Shown one piece after another: positions 9,505 through 18,600 of a stretch of DNA of 64,000 bases. Under the pieces are notes generated by a model. It did not search any database and was not told where the DNA came from. It was given only the letters and a program-made list of their open reading frames with translations. Made by a program: the position numbers and the translations under genes. The stretch comes from Candidatus Thiodiazotropha sp. 'RUGA' (GTDB lineage Bacteria; Pseudomonadota; Gammaproteobacteria; Chromatiales; Chromatiaceae): contig JAEPDS010000008.1 in assembly GCA_016842065.1 (NCBI GenBank), positions 115,502-179,501 of the forward strand, in the 5' to 3' direction. Position 1 is the first letter of the stretch; each line of letters begins with the position of its first letter.

Positions 9505-9628
9505 AGAGATGGTTCGTCTCCTTTTGCGATTAAACACGGCCATCCCAGCCAACTTAGTCGAAAATCGCAGCTCTCAAGGTATTGTGCTATAAACCGGTGC
9601 AATCATTTATCCTCTTTGAGAGTTCGGC

Positions 9629-10072
9629 ATGTTGAGTTTTTACGACGAAATCGAGCTGTCCACTGCTCAGTCATTCGAAGTAATCGATATCACCAAACAG
9701 GTTAAACAGATTGTGGAGAGGTCGGCACTGCAAGAGGCTATCGTCACGATCACTTCCCTGCATACAACCTGTGCACTGGCGGTGAATGAGAATGAGGCGC
9801 GGCTACTCGATGATATTCGCAACTACTTCTTAGCCATTGCGCCTGCTGATAAGCCCTATAAGCACAACGATCTTCATCTGCGGGTCAATATTCCACCGGA
9901 CGAGCCGGAGAATGCGCATGCCCATCTGATTGCCATGATGCTTGGCAACAGTGAAACCGTTTCGCTGCACAAGGGTGAACTGGTACTGGGAAGATACCAG
10001 TCTATTCTGATGTTGGAGATGGATGGGCCGAGGCAGCGGAAATGCGCGGTACAGCTGATCGGTACCCAGTGA
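9629..10072 (+). CDS. YjbQ/UPF0047 family protein
   Basis: A 147-residue protein of the YjbQ (UPF0047) family, at the usual family length. Landmarks are HTTCALAVNENE near residue 46, KPYKHNDLHLR, NAHAHLIAMMLG and the C-terminal LGRYQSILMLEMDGPR. The conserved histidines suggest a metal-binding or catalytic site; members have been reported to have weak thiamine-phosphate synthase activity, but the physiological role is unsettled. Stand-alone gene, with a good ATG and a GAG-type ribosome site nearby. Confidence 0.9.
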   Translation: MLSFYDEIELSTAQSFEVIDITKQVKQIVERSALQEAIVTITSLHTTCALAVNENEARLLDDIRNYFLAIAPADKPYKHNDLHLRVNIPPDEPENAHAHLIAMMLGNSETVSLHKGELVLGRYQSILMLEMDGPRQRKCAVQLIGTQ

Positions 10073-10084
10073 CGGGCTTAACGA

Positions 10085-10384
10085 TCAGCAGTTGAACCGG
10101 CAGATATTGGTCGAAATAAACGCCTCGTAGGCTTCCCCTGAGTCCAGCCACTGTTTCAATGCCTCTTCGACTTGTGATCCTGTATCGCCTTCGCGGATCT
10201 CACAGTGAATCCCATACGGGTGGCGTGGCGCACTCTTGGGTTCAGCAATCACCCTCTCTTCATCAACGAACAGGGTGTAATCGGGCGTTTTGCCGGATCG
10301 GGCGCAAAAGGCCTCTGCCCCCAGCGCTTTGATCAGTTCGGCCGCCTGGGCGTTGAACTCATCCCGGCTTGGTGGTTGGCTCAT
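10085..10384 (-). CDS. Hypothetical protein, 99 residues
   Basis: A small soluble protein convergent with the YjbQ gene (12 bases between stops). It has an N-terminal helix (DEFNAQAAELIKALGA), a central strand region (DYTLFVDEERVIAEPK), then HPYGIHCEIREGD and a helical tail ending FISTNICRFNC. Three cysteines (FCAR, HCEI, ICRFNC) could bind metal or form disulfides. Family not recognised. Confidence 0.6.
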   Translation of the reverse strand: MSQPPSRDEFNAQAAELIKALGAEAFCARSGKTPDYTLFVDEERVIAEPKSAPRHPYGIHCEIREGDTGSQVEEALKQWLDSGEAYEAFISTNICRFNC

Positions 10385-10466
10385 TTAAAAATCCTGAGGT
10401 TGACCGATTTCTGTCAACTCTACCATATGAGTCATCTCTGGATGGAAAAGATGATTGATTTGAATC

Positions 10467-10495
10467 CCACTACCGGGAGCCATGCCCGGTAGTGG
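10467..10495 (-). terminator. Strong hairpin, likely terminator of the spondin gene
   Basis: CCACTACCGGG and CCCGGTAGTGG form a perfect 11-bp stem with a 7-base loop, 41 bases downstream of the minus-strand spondin gene. The T-run after it on the minus strand is poor, so the strength is uncertain. Confidence 0.65.
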
Positions 10496-10536
10496 AATCG
10501 TCTGGAGCTCAATCAGCTCGTGATCAACATCCGGGT

Positions 10537-11256
10537 TTAATCGTCATCCCGAACCCGAACCACCACTTTGGCTACCGGACCATCCCAGCTGTGTACCCGG
10601 GCATCCAGGTCACTGTGGCCACCGAAGGGGTCGTTGTCGCCGATATTGCCCCGGTGGATGTGCACGCTCGGATTGTGGTCAGGTCCAGTCGTTGCAATGG
10701 CGCCACTGCCTGCATTACCGCCTGGATCCGCTGGAATACCGGGGGTGTTGGGTGCGCCACCGCCGTTGATGATCTCATCATTGGCCTCGGTGCCTGCGTC
10801 ATAAGCGTGCAGATAGTAGGTATAGGTGCCCTTGCGTTTGGGGATTCTCATGCTGTCCAGACCGACAAATCCGTCGTTGGTTGGCAGCAGCATGGCGACG
10901 ATGGAGAGGAAGCGCTTTTTCTTGCCGAAATCGTAGAAGTCCGCCGTTGCTGAGGCGCCGGGCGCCAGCAGGCCACCTGCCGGGTTGTCCACATAGTCAT
11001 TGCCAGTGGCATCCAGGTCGGCGATCAGGCCGCCAGTATTACCGCCTTCCGCCATGGCCTGCAGATTGGCCGAAGCCGCTTCGCCGAGTTCAAACAGATC
11101 CGCATGACGATCGTGCTTGGCGACCAGCAGAGGGGTGAAATAGATGGCGTTGGTCAAGTTGGTGATCTCCACACTGAGGGTGCGGTCATCGGCCAGGGTT
11201 GTGGTTCCATACAGCATGCTCGCTGATACCAGCAGGCTGGTTAAGGTCTTTTTCAT
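10537..11256 (-). CDS. Secreted spondin-domain protein
   Basis: A 239-residue exported protein with signal peptide MKKTLTSLLVSASMLYGTTTLA. The mature protein matches the Spondin_N fold seen in bacterial and animal extracellular proteins: SVEITNLTNAIYFTPLLVAKHD, an acidic Gly-rich middle (GGLIADLDATGNDYV), LSIVAMLLPTNDGFVGLDSMRIP, TYTYYLHAYDAGTEANDEI and a C-terminal strand VAKVVVRVRDD. Calcium binding is plausible from the acidic loops. Single gene with its own terminator-like hairpin. The bacterial role of this family is not established; surface adhesion or matrix is a guess. Confidence 0.85.
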   Translation of the reverse strand: MKKTLTSLLVSASMLYGTTTLADDRTLSVEITNLTNAIYFTPLLVAKHDRHADLFELGEAASANLQAMAEGGNTGGLIADLDATGNDYVDNPAGGLLAPGASATADFYDFGKKKRFLSIVAMLLPTNDGFVGLDSMRIPKRKGTYTYYLHAYDAGTEANDEIINGGGAPNTPGIPADPGGNAGSGAIATTGPDHNPSVHIHRGNIGDNDPFGGHSDLDARVHSWDGPVAKVVVRVRDDD

Positions 11257-11488
11257 GGTTAATTCTCCTTTAGGTATAAGACAGCGCAGCCCCAGGGATC
11301 GAGTGAAAGCTGAAGCAGGTTGGTTGGGCCTGCGCTGTAATGAGGAGTCTGGGCTTTGAGTTTCCCGGCAGGATCACGAAATCATCACGAATAGATCACA
11401 AACTGTCGGGTAGGATTGCTTGATGCTCTGACCGGCGGGCTCTGATACAATAATCGGTTCACTTTGGACAAAACCCATAGAAGTTTCC

Positions 11489-12604
11489 ATGTCGTTGAAC
11501 ACCACAGAAGAAATCATTGAAGACCTGAAGCAGGGCAAAATGGTCGTCATCATGGATGATGAGGATCGGGAAAACGAGGGTGACCTCGTGATGGCGGCCG
11601 AGGCAGTGACCCCGGATGCGATCAATTTCATGGCCCGCTATGGCCGCGGATTGATCTGCCTGACCCTGACCAAAGAGCACTGCAGTCAGCTGCGCCTGCC
11701 GCTGATGGTCACCACCGACGATGAGCTGGCGGCAACCAATTTCACGGTCTCGATCGAGGCTGCCGAGGGGGTTACCACCGGGATCTCTGCGGCGGACCGC
11801 TCCACCACCGTGCTGGCCGCCGTAGCGCCGGATGCCAAGCCTCAGGATCTGGTTCAGCCTGGACATATCTTTCCTCTGATGGCGCAGCCTGGTGGTGTTC
11901 TGGTGCGTGCCGGGCATACCGAGGCGGGCTGCGATCTGGCCAGACTGGCCGGTCTCTCTCCGTCCTCGGTGATCGTGGAGATCCTCAATGAGGATGGCAC
12001 CATGGCCCGCCGCGCCGATCTGGAAAAGTTCGCCGCCGAGCACGATCTGAAGATGGGCACCATTGCCGATCTGATCCAGTACCGGGTGCAGAATGAGACC
12101 ACCATCGAGCGGGTGAGTGAGTGCCATTTCCCCACCGAATTAGGCGATTTTCGTCTGGTCGCTTATCAGGACATGGTGGACAACGATCTCCACCTGGCTC
12201 TGGTCAAAGGCCACCCCAGTGCAGACCGTCCGACCCTGGTGCGGGTGCACATGCAGAACAGTCTGTGCGATCTGTTCGAGGCCAAGGTCAGCGAGTGCGG
12301 ATGGCCTCTGCGTCATGCCATGAGCTACATCAGCAAGCAGGATGAAGGGGTGATCGTGGTGCTGCGAAATCACGATACCGCGCGGGAGATCGTACAGCGG
12401 ATGATGGAGTTCCAGACTCAGAGCAGCGGTCATCAGAAATACCACAAAAAGGACAACAGCAAAGAGCTACGGACCTATGGTGTGGGGGCGCAGATCCTTT
12501 CCGATCTGGGGGTCAGGAAAATGCGGGTATTGAGTGCGCCGAAGAGTATCCACGCGCTGTCCGGATTCGATATGGAAGTCACCGAATATGTGGAAGCGGA
12601 GTAG
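11489..12604 (+). CDS. ribBX: 3,4-dihydroxy-2-butanone 4-phosphate synthase with degenerate GTP cyclohydrolase II domain
   Basis: A 371-residue riboflavin-pathway enzyme. The N-terminal 200 residues carry the intact RibB domain: [16 protein letters not shown] (acidic metal loop) and [16 protein letters not shown]. They convert ribulose 5-phosphate to 3,4-dihydroxy-2-butanone 4-phosphate. The C-terminal 165 residues align with GTP cyclohydrolase II but lack the zinc cysteines: where RibA has C-LTGD...RCDCG this protein has [15 protein letters not shown]. That matches the ribBX variant known in Proteobacteria, whose second domain has no GTP cyclohydrolase activity. It leads ribBX-ribH-nusB. I see no FMN riboswitch in front of it. 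Confidence 0.93.
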   Translation: MSLNTTEEIIEDLKQGKMVVIMDDEDRENEGDLVMAAEAVTPDAINFMARYGRGLICLTLTKEHCSQLRLPLMVTTDDELAATNFTVSIEAAEGVTTGISAADRSTTVLAAVAPDAKPQDLVQPGHIFPLMAQPGGVLVRAGHTEAGCDLARLAGLSPSSVIVEILNEDGTMARRADLEKFAAEHDLKMGTIADLIQYRVQNETTIERVSECHFPTELGDFRLVAYQDMVDNDLHLALVKGHPSADRPTLVRVHMQNSLCDLFEAKVSECGWPLRHAMSYISKQDEGVIVVLRNHDTAREIVQRMMEFQTQSSGHQKYHKKDNSKELRTYGVGAQILSDLGVRKMRVLSAPKSIHALSGFDMEVTEYVEAE

Positions 12605-12682
12605 GCTTCCCACTGAGTTGCATCTGAATCGGCGGATTCAGGTAATATTGAGTTCAATTGGTTACTAATCAGGAATAACAGA

Positions 12683-13153
12683 ATGACGATCAAGACAATC
12701 GAAGGGGCAGTGACTGTCGACAACGCGCGCTTTTGTCTGGTGGCGGCGCGCTTCAACAGTTTCATTGTTGAGAGTCTGCTGGATGGGGCGATCGATACCC
12801 TGAAGCGCCATGGGGCCAACGAGGAGGATTTGACCCTGGTGCGTCTGCCCGGAGCCTTCGAGATGCCGGTGGCGCTCGAGAAGCTTGCGGCGAGCGGTAA
12901 ATACGATGCCATCATCGCCCTCGGCGCGGTGATTCGCGGCGGTACCCCCCATTTCGATTATGTGGCCGGCGAGTGTGTCAAAGGTATGGCTCAGGTCAGC
13001 CTCAAGCACGGTGTACCGATCGCGTTCGGCGTGCTGACGGTGGACACCATCGAGCAGGCCATCGAACGGGCTGGCACCAAGGCAGGCAATAAGGGCGCTG
13101 AAGCCACCCTCTCTGCCATCGAAATGGTCAATCTTCTACGTCAGATCGATTAA
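12683..13153 (+). CDS. ribH: 6,7-dimethyl-8-ribityllumazine synthase
   Basis: A 156-residue lumazine synthase, usual length. Landmarks: [48 protein letters not shown] and [10 protein letters not shown]. It condenses 5-amino-6-ribitylaminouracil with dihydroxybutanone phosphate, the product of the gene just upstream. The ATG at 12683 has AGGAA at 12670. It meets nusB at 13153 by sharing one base (TAATG), so translational coupling is likely. Confidence 0.96.
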   Translation: MTIKTIEGAVTVDNARFCLVAARFNSFIVESLLDGAIDTLKRHGANEEDLTLVRLPGAFEMPVALEKLAASGKYDAIIALGAVIRGGTPHFDYVAGECVKGMAQVSLKHGVPIAFGVLTVDTIEQAIERAGTKAGNKGAEATLSAIEMVNLLRQID

Positions 13154-13587
13154 TGAGCGAAAAACGCAGTCAGGCAAGGCGACATGCGGTGCAGGCTATC
13201 TACCAGTGGCAGATGGCCGGTCAGGATGTCTCCGATATCGCCAATCAATTTCTCGAAGAGCAGGAGCTCTCCAGCTTCGAGGTTCCCTATTTCCAGGATC
13301 TGCTGCAGGGGGTTCCGTGCAACCTGGGGCAGCTGGATGAGCTGCTGAAACCCTCCCTCGATCGGGCCATCGACAGTGTCGATCCGGTGGAGCGGGCGAT
13401 ATTGAGAATCGGCGCCTACGAACTGCAGCACAAAATCGAAGTGCCCTACCGGGTGGTGATCAACGAAGCGGTTGAGATGGCGAAGGTGTTTGGTGCCGAA
13501 CAGGGACACAAGTTCGTCAACGGCGTGCTTGATCAGGTGGCCAGAAAGGTCCGTGCGGTTGAGATGGATGCCAAATCGAAGGGCTGA
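13153..13587 (+). CDS. nusB: Transcription antitermination factor NusB
   Basis: A 144-residue NusB with the expected all-helical sequence: an Arg-rich start (RSQARRHAVQAIYQWQMAG), DRAIDSVDPVERAILRIGAYEL and VPYRVVINEAVEMAKVFGAEQGHKFVNGVLD. It binds boxA RNA with S10 in antitermination complexes. ribH-nusB is the standard gammaproteobacterial order, normally followed by thiL; here thiL is 10 kb away on the far side of an accessory block. Confidence 0.96.
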   Translation: MSEKRSQARRHAVQAIYQWQMAGQDVSDIANQFLEEQELSSFEVPYFQDLLQGVPCNLGQLDELLKPSLDRAIDSVDPVERAILRIGAYELQHKIEVPYRVVINEAVEMAKVFGAEQGHKFVNGVLDQVARKVRAVEMDAKSKG

Positions 13588-13641
13588 TACCTGAGCACTG
13601 GGTTCGTCTTTGGTAACTGCCGTTGGTCAGTCTGATGGTAA

Positions 13642-13684
13642 CCGCGAATGGACGCCAATCACCGCAAACAATCCGCAAATAAAA
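13642..13684. repeat. Dispersed intergenic repeat, partial copy
   Basis: The run starting ACCGCGAATGGACGCCAATC and ending in CCGCAAATAAAAG belongs to the same family as the repeat between the desaturase gene and valS at 58141-58297. It sits 55 bases after nusB, at the left border of the accessory block. Confidence 0.5.
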
Positions 13685-13724
13685 GATTTAGCTATTGCCG
13701 CCATTTCGGCAATGGCCTGAATCC

Positions 13725-13985
13725 ATCCACCTGTTGTATCTGAATCTCTATCTGATTCATCTCCAGTCAGCGTAAACCATTTGCCTCTATTCGTGGACTG
13801 AATCAGATCATCAATCCAGCAGTATTTTGTGTGTTGGTATCTGGACAGGCGTAGTTGGGCAAGACCTTCATTCCTGGGCTGGTTCTAAACCGGTCAGAGG
13901 CGACCTATTGGCAGATTCTCCCTCGGAACCTACGCCCGGTTAGCCTGCTGGGAGATCCACTGACTAGGGTTATCTCTTATACACT
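13725..13985 (-). pseudogene. Decayed copy of the C-terminal (TOBE) part of modC
   Basis: By eye this stretch aligns with 20390-20640 of the intact modC, in the same orientation. Read on the minus strand it gives VPRENLPIGR, against [10 protein letters not shown] in ModC, and ANRA against GNRVA. It contains in-frame stops (13930-13932 and 13894-13896), so it cannot be translated as part of a ModC. The left end may reach about 13690. The 63-codon plus-strand frame at 13855-14046 is only the antisense of this relic. Identity is lower than for an identical repeat, so the duplication is old. Confidence 0.7.
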
Positions 13986-14052
13986 CACTGTTGTGGCTGG
14001 ATGTACCATTCGGGGTAACAGGTTTCATTCGACAAATAAGGGATGATTTGCA

Positions 14053-14967
14053 ATGACTGATTCAGCTGCTGGGGTTGGGGGATCTTCAAATGGTGGAGTG
14101 GGTGGAGGATCAGCGGATGGTGATTCTTCGATAGGAGGTGGTTCCCCTGGATGTGGAAATAGTCTCGGTTCGCCAACAACCGGGGATGGAGTAGCTGATT
14201 CACCAACTACAGGTGAGGCATTGAGTCGCTCTCCTACAACGGCAGATCAACTGAGCTGCTCACTCACGACGGCTGAACAACTCACCGCTTCAGCAGGTAC
14301 TTTGGGGCAGGCATTGGATCTATCCAAGGATGCCAGTCTGGATGTCAGTATCTGCTCGACTCAGGATAAGAGCGTCAATATTGGTCATGTGAAAGCAGAG
14401 TATTCAGCGCCGGATGCTGATCTCAATACCGAAAAAGCCAAAGCCCATGCATCGGTTGGTCTATCCGGAGAGATCAATATTGCTGATGCTAAAACTGAGA
14501 TTGGATTAGGCAGCCTGGGGCAGATCGATGGTAAAGTGACGGCAGGAACCATCAATGCACATGGAAAGATCGAAGCAAAAGCAGATATTAAGGGGCTTAC
14601 GGATACAAGTGCCAGCTTAAAAGCCAGTGCCGGAGCTGAAGCGATGGCGATTGATGGTCATGCGGGATTTGAGGTGAGTATTACGCCGAAGACAGTCGGG
14701 GATACTCTGGGTGGGCTCTATAACAGTTATGTTGACCCGGTTGTCGATTATGTTGCGGGTCGGGATGTTCCTGAAATTCCGGAAGTACCAGACAATTTTG
14801 ATCACGGTATCGTGATAGGTGGGCATATTGATGGGGGCTATGGCGCCTCACTCAAAGGAAGTGCAGGCATTGAAATTGGTGATGGCAAAGGTGTCAAACT
14901 CAGTGGCAGCTTTAAAGCAGGTCTTGGCCCAGTGGTTGGTGCAGGTGTTACATTCGGTGCGAAATAG
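14053..14967 (+). CDS. Gly/Ser-rich low-complexity protein, 304 residues
   Basis: An unrecognised protein with three visible zones. Residues 1-45 are Gly/Ser-rich (GVGGSSNGGVGGGSADGDSS). Residues about 48-80 hold short near-repeats SPTTGD, SPTTGE, SPTTAD and LTTAEQL. From about 100 on there are alternating strand-like runs of Ala, Ser, Lys and Gly (KAKAHASVGLSGEINIADAK, GASLKGSAGIEIGDGKGVK, GPVVGAGVTFGAK). The C-terminal glycine-rich strands look like a beta-sheet or barrel surface. There is no Sec signal. No family recognised; an extracellular or effector-type protein is a guess. It lies between two modC relics, followed by a small membrane-protein gene. Confidence 0.65.
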   Translation: MTDSAAGVGGSSNGGVGGGSADGDSSIGGGSPGCGNSLGSPTTGDGVADSPTTGEALSRSPTTADQLSCSLTTAEQLTASAGTLGQALDLSKDASLDVSICSTQDKSVNIGHVKAEYSAPDADLNTEKAKAHASVGLSGEINIADAKTEIGLGSLGQIDGKVTAGTINAHGKIEAKADIKGLTDTSASLKASAGAEAMAIDGHAGFEVSITPKTVGDTLGGLYNSYVDPVVDYVAGRDVPEIPEVPDNFDHGIVIGGHIDGGYGASLKGSAGIEIGDGKGVKLSGSFKAGLGPVVGAGVTFGAK

Positions 14968-15027
14968 GCTGAATGCATTGCCTGGATGTGCGATTAATCA
15001 GAACGTCAACTTTAAGATACTCTCCCC

Positions 15028-15369
15028 TTGACCACATCAGATAACAGTCAGACTGATTTGTTCAGAGTTCATAGGAAGGTCATAGAGGGTCTCTGGCATG
15101 CGCGTTGGTGGCTGTTATTGGTAGCCGGTCTATTGGCGATCATTGCTGTCTATGCGATCCCGATTAGTAACCAGGAACTTGACGTGCCTGCCATGGCAGA
15201 TCATTGGCTTAGGCTAAAGTTGGCACTTCTTTTCAATCTCTTGGCTTTGCAACTCACAGCATGGTTCATCTCTATTCTGAAGGCAGTTTCCATGCGTCAG
15301 ATGAAATGGGTTGTATTGCTTCTGATCATTCCTCCGGCTGCATTTGCCTATCTGATCCGTTACCGCTGA
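15028..15369 (+). CDS. Small membrane protein, 113 residues
   Basis: Three hydrophobic helices are clear (WWLLLVAGLLAIIAVYAI, LALLFNLLALQLTAWFISIL, MKWVVLLLIIPPAAFAYLI), after a short cytoplasmic N-terminus (SDNSQTDLFRVHRKVIEGL). The only start in a sensible place is TTG at 15028, with no good ribosome site, so the start is uncertain. It follows the Gly/Ser-rich protein by 60 bases on the same strand; the two may work together. Family not recognised. Confidence 0.55.
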   Translation: MTTSDNSQTDLFRVHRKVIEGLWHARWWLLLVAGLLAIIAVYAIPISNQELDVPAMADHWLRLKLALLFNLLALQLTAWFISILKAVSMRQMKWVVLLLIIPPAAFAYLIRYR

Positions 15370-15498
15370 TCTTACAATCAATATCAGACCGCGATCACTC
15401 TATGCAAGCAGCGCTACGTCCTTCACCTGGGCATAGAGCATTACCCCATTATGGGTCCCCATGCCCTTGGCTGAGTGGCAGGCTATTGCACCATGACT
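15367..15498 (-). pseudogene. Second relic of the modC 3' end with its downstream flank
   Basis: Read on the minus strand, the frame ending in a TAG stop at 15400-15402 encodes MLYAQVKDVALLA, against [13 protein letters not shown] of ModC; 19 of the last 24 residues agree and each is followed directly by a stop codon. The roughly 30 bases beyond the stop also resemble the flank of real modC (GCGATCACTCTATGC against ACGATCAGTTTATGC). There is no upstream part of the gene. Together with the relic at 13725 this makes three copies of the modC C-terminus in 7.7 kb. Confidence 0.8.
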
Positions 15499-15669
15499 TG
15501 TTCAGAAATTACATGTCATTAACTGGCAAGTCCCACTGCAATGACTTGTTTTGTATCAACTAAAAAGGAATTAATGGACCTGGAATAGTGAACAGTAGCC
15601 GCTTTTTGGCTATGCTGGATTTGTGCTCGAATTGGAATTATCTGAGCAGGCATTCGAAGGTGAATAAAG

Positions 15670-18600
15670 ATGAGAATGCAGAAGAATTTGATAGCGGGCG
15701 CTGCCAAGATCACTCTAGTCGTGGCGTTGACAATCTCCGTTATTCTCAGCTCATTGGCAATCGCCGATGGTCCCCAATACTTATCTCCTGAAATTCATGA
15801 AGCTCTGCGTGCCAAGGTGGCCGGCAATGCCACGCCAAGGCAGGAGGCGTTGTTGTTCGCCAACAATGATGCGATCAACCGGGCCCGTTTGGCCAGACAG
15901 ATACCGGATAAGCAATATCAGGCGGCTCAGGAGCATTTCAAACAACTCAACCAGGAGTTTGCGGCCGATGCGGCCAAGGAGGCGAAGGCGGGGTTTGAAG
16001 TGCAGAAGTCGAAATCGAAACGATCACAACCAGGCACCGACTCCGACTATATTACTGATGTCGACTCACCAGATCAGATCAAGCAGATGCAGCAGGGTTA
16101 CAATCGCCGGGTCAACGACTATCTGCAGGAACATGAGGTAATTTCGGCTGACAGGGACAATTGGCACAATAAACTGGATACGGATTTCATGGCCAATCCT
16201 AAAAAAGTGAATCGGTCTGAGTTCGAGCAGGTTTCCCTTTCCAACAATGATGCCTATCAGCGTCCCGAAGCGGCCGATTGGGAATATAAGTCGCGTAATC
16301 CCAAGGCGGGGCCGATCAGACAGCGGGAGACGGTCGAGTATGACAGCGAAATGGAGGATTTTCGTAATAAGAAAAAACGCCAGATCGAGGCATTGAAGGC
16401 CAAGGGGGTGGAAAAGGGAACCCTGGATGAGGGCAAGTTGATTCAAAAGCAGGCCCAGCAGCAGAAATATGATTCCCGGATCGGTGATGCTGATGCACGC
16501 TACCGTCAGGATCATGGCCTGTCGGCAGCGGATAACCCCACACATGACCTTGCCCGTTTGGGTGCCAACCGGGAGCCAGATGTTTCCGAGGATCTGGCGC
16601 GGGAACTGTTGGGGAAAAAACCCGGAGAGACTCTGTCACCGGCGGACATGGATAGGGCACAGCGTCAGCTTGACAGCAAACGTCAGGCCGCTTTCGGAAC
16701 AGAACAGAACATTTATCAGAATGCCAAACGGAGTATGGCCAAGGGGGTTATGGAGAAGGCTCAGTTGGATACCGAGGTCGACCAGTGGATGCGTCAAAAC
16801 GGCCTCGCAGATCCCAATGTGCCGAGTGAGCATAGCAAACAGGCCGCTCGGGATGCAGCCCAGATAATGGAAAACATGTCGCCTTCGGAAAAAGGCCGCT
16901 TCATGTCTGAGGTAGAGCATAGTCTGCCCAAAGACCCCCGGACCGGTGATCTCACGCCGGAAGGGCGTCAGCTGATGAGTGATTTACGCAACGAGATGGC
17001 GCTCCGTCCAGGCGCCAAACCAGCACTCAAACAGCCTGATCTTGGGGATGTTGCCGTTGTGGGCAAGCCTGGCAGTAAGGTGAAGGTCAAGCCAATCGAT
17101 GGTGGAATGCCAAAAAAAGGGGGAGGTACCCCGATGATGGATGGCTTGGGCGCGGTAGAGGCCGGAGTACAGATGGGGGAGGCCACGGCACGCCAGTTGG
17201 GTAAGGTATTGGATCGGGACGATAAGAGTGTCACCGCTCGGGATGTTGGTGAGATCATCGGTGAAGGTACGGGTTACACGCCTATGCGCCAAGCGGTTGT
17301 GGATACCCGGTTGCGCCAGCAAATGCAGAAAATAGAACTGCAAAACCGTATCAAGGAGCTGGAAGGCAAACCGGGGCCACGAACTGCAGCGGAGCAGGCA
17401 GAAATCGATCGTCTGAAAACCCAGGCGGCAAACACGGATACCACCGCATCGAATTTGCAGGATCTGGGTAATCAGATGCTGGTGGAGCCCAACAAGGAGA
17501 TAGCATCCCGTCGTTGGCAGGAGATGGAGGCTCAAGCCAAGGCGGAAGGGAGAAAGCCTGAATTTTTACGTGATGGTATACCGGCAATGGCGAATATCAG
17601 TGCTGAGGTGGTCGGCAATGCGCTCGGCATGGGTGCTGCGGCCAATACTGCAGCTGAGATGGATACCTACGAATCCCGTGCCCAATGGTCGGAACAGCAG
17701 AAGGCGATGGTTCAGCAGCTTACACATGAATCGATATGGGCCAATAAGCGAACCCAAAAGGCTGTCGCTGAGTTGGAGAGCATTCTCAACTCTGGTCAAC
17801 CACATACGCCTGAGAACCAGCAGCGTATCAAGGCGCTATTGGGAGAGATAGACGCGAATCAACAGAAGATGAATCAGCTGATCGCGATTGCAGATCGTAA
17901 TCTTGCTGAGGTTGATCCGAAAAAGCTTGCGACTCTACGCGGGCTGGCGGGTGCCCATCCAGACCCTCAGAGCATGGCGGACTATGCCCGGCAGGTGAGT
18001 GAAGAGGCTCGCAGTAAGGCGGTGAAGCAGGCGAAGCTGGCCGATGAAGCGCAACAAAAAAAGCAACAACAAGACGATGGCTGGGGTAGTGCAGAGAGTG
18101 GTTACGGTGATGAGCCGATCGCAAAAGCGCTAACCAGCGAAGAGGCACTGACGGAAAGAATTACCGAGATCATGCTCAGCGAGCCCGATCCGCAAAAACG
18201 TAAGGCGCTGATACGTGAAGCCATACGTGAACATGGTGGTGGCGCAGGGAGTGAGACTGCGGACCAGGGTAGTGATTGGGGTGATGGGGGGTATGAGCAG
18301 GTTAGCCCGGCCGAGCGCTATGTCAGCGCGATCACAGCGGCCAACGATGCCTGTGAGTATCAACGGGCATTGGCGTTGGCGAATGAAGCACATGGATTGG
18401 ACCCAGACCACCCCTGGCTTAGCCAGAACTATCCAACTATCCAACTGTTGGCGCAACGTGATCAGGCCTATCGACGTGCGATAGGTTCCGCAATCGATAG
18501 CCTGGAGCAGGGTCAAGTAAGTGACAGCGTCGGATCGCTTAAAACTGCCATGCAGAACGCTTCCACTCACTGTGGCCAGGACGATACGGTGCGTGGTCTG

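Noticed and set aside
11257..11488. FMN riboswitch in front of ribBX
   Set aside because: The conserved AGGGCGGGGTGAAA and CCCACCGGCGGT boxes are not present in this 232-base gap.
13855..14046. 63-codon plus-strand reading frame
   Set aside because: It is the antisense strand of the modC relic and has no ribosome site; its peptide mirrors the antisense frame of intact modC.
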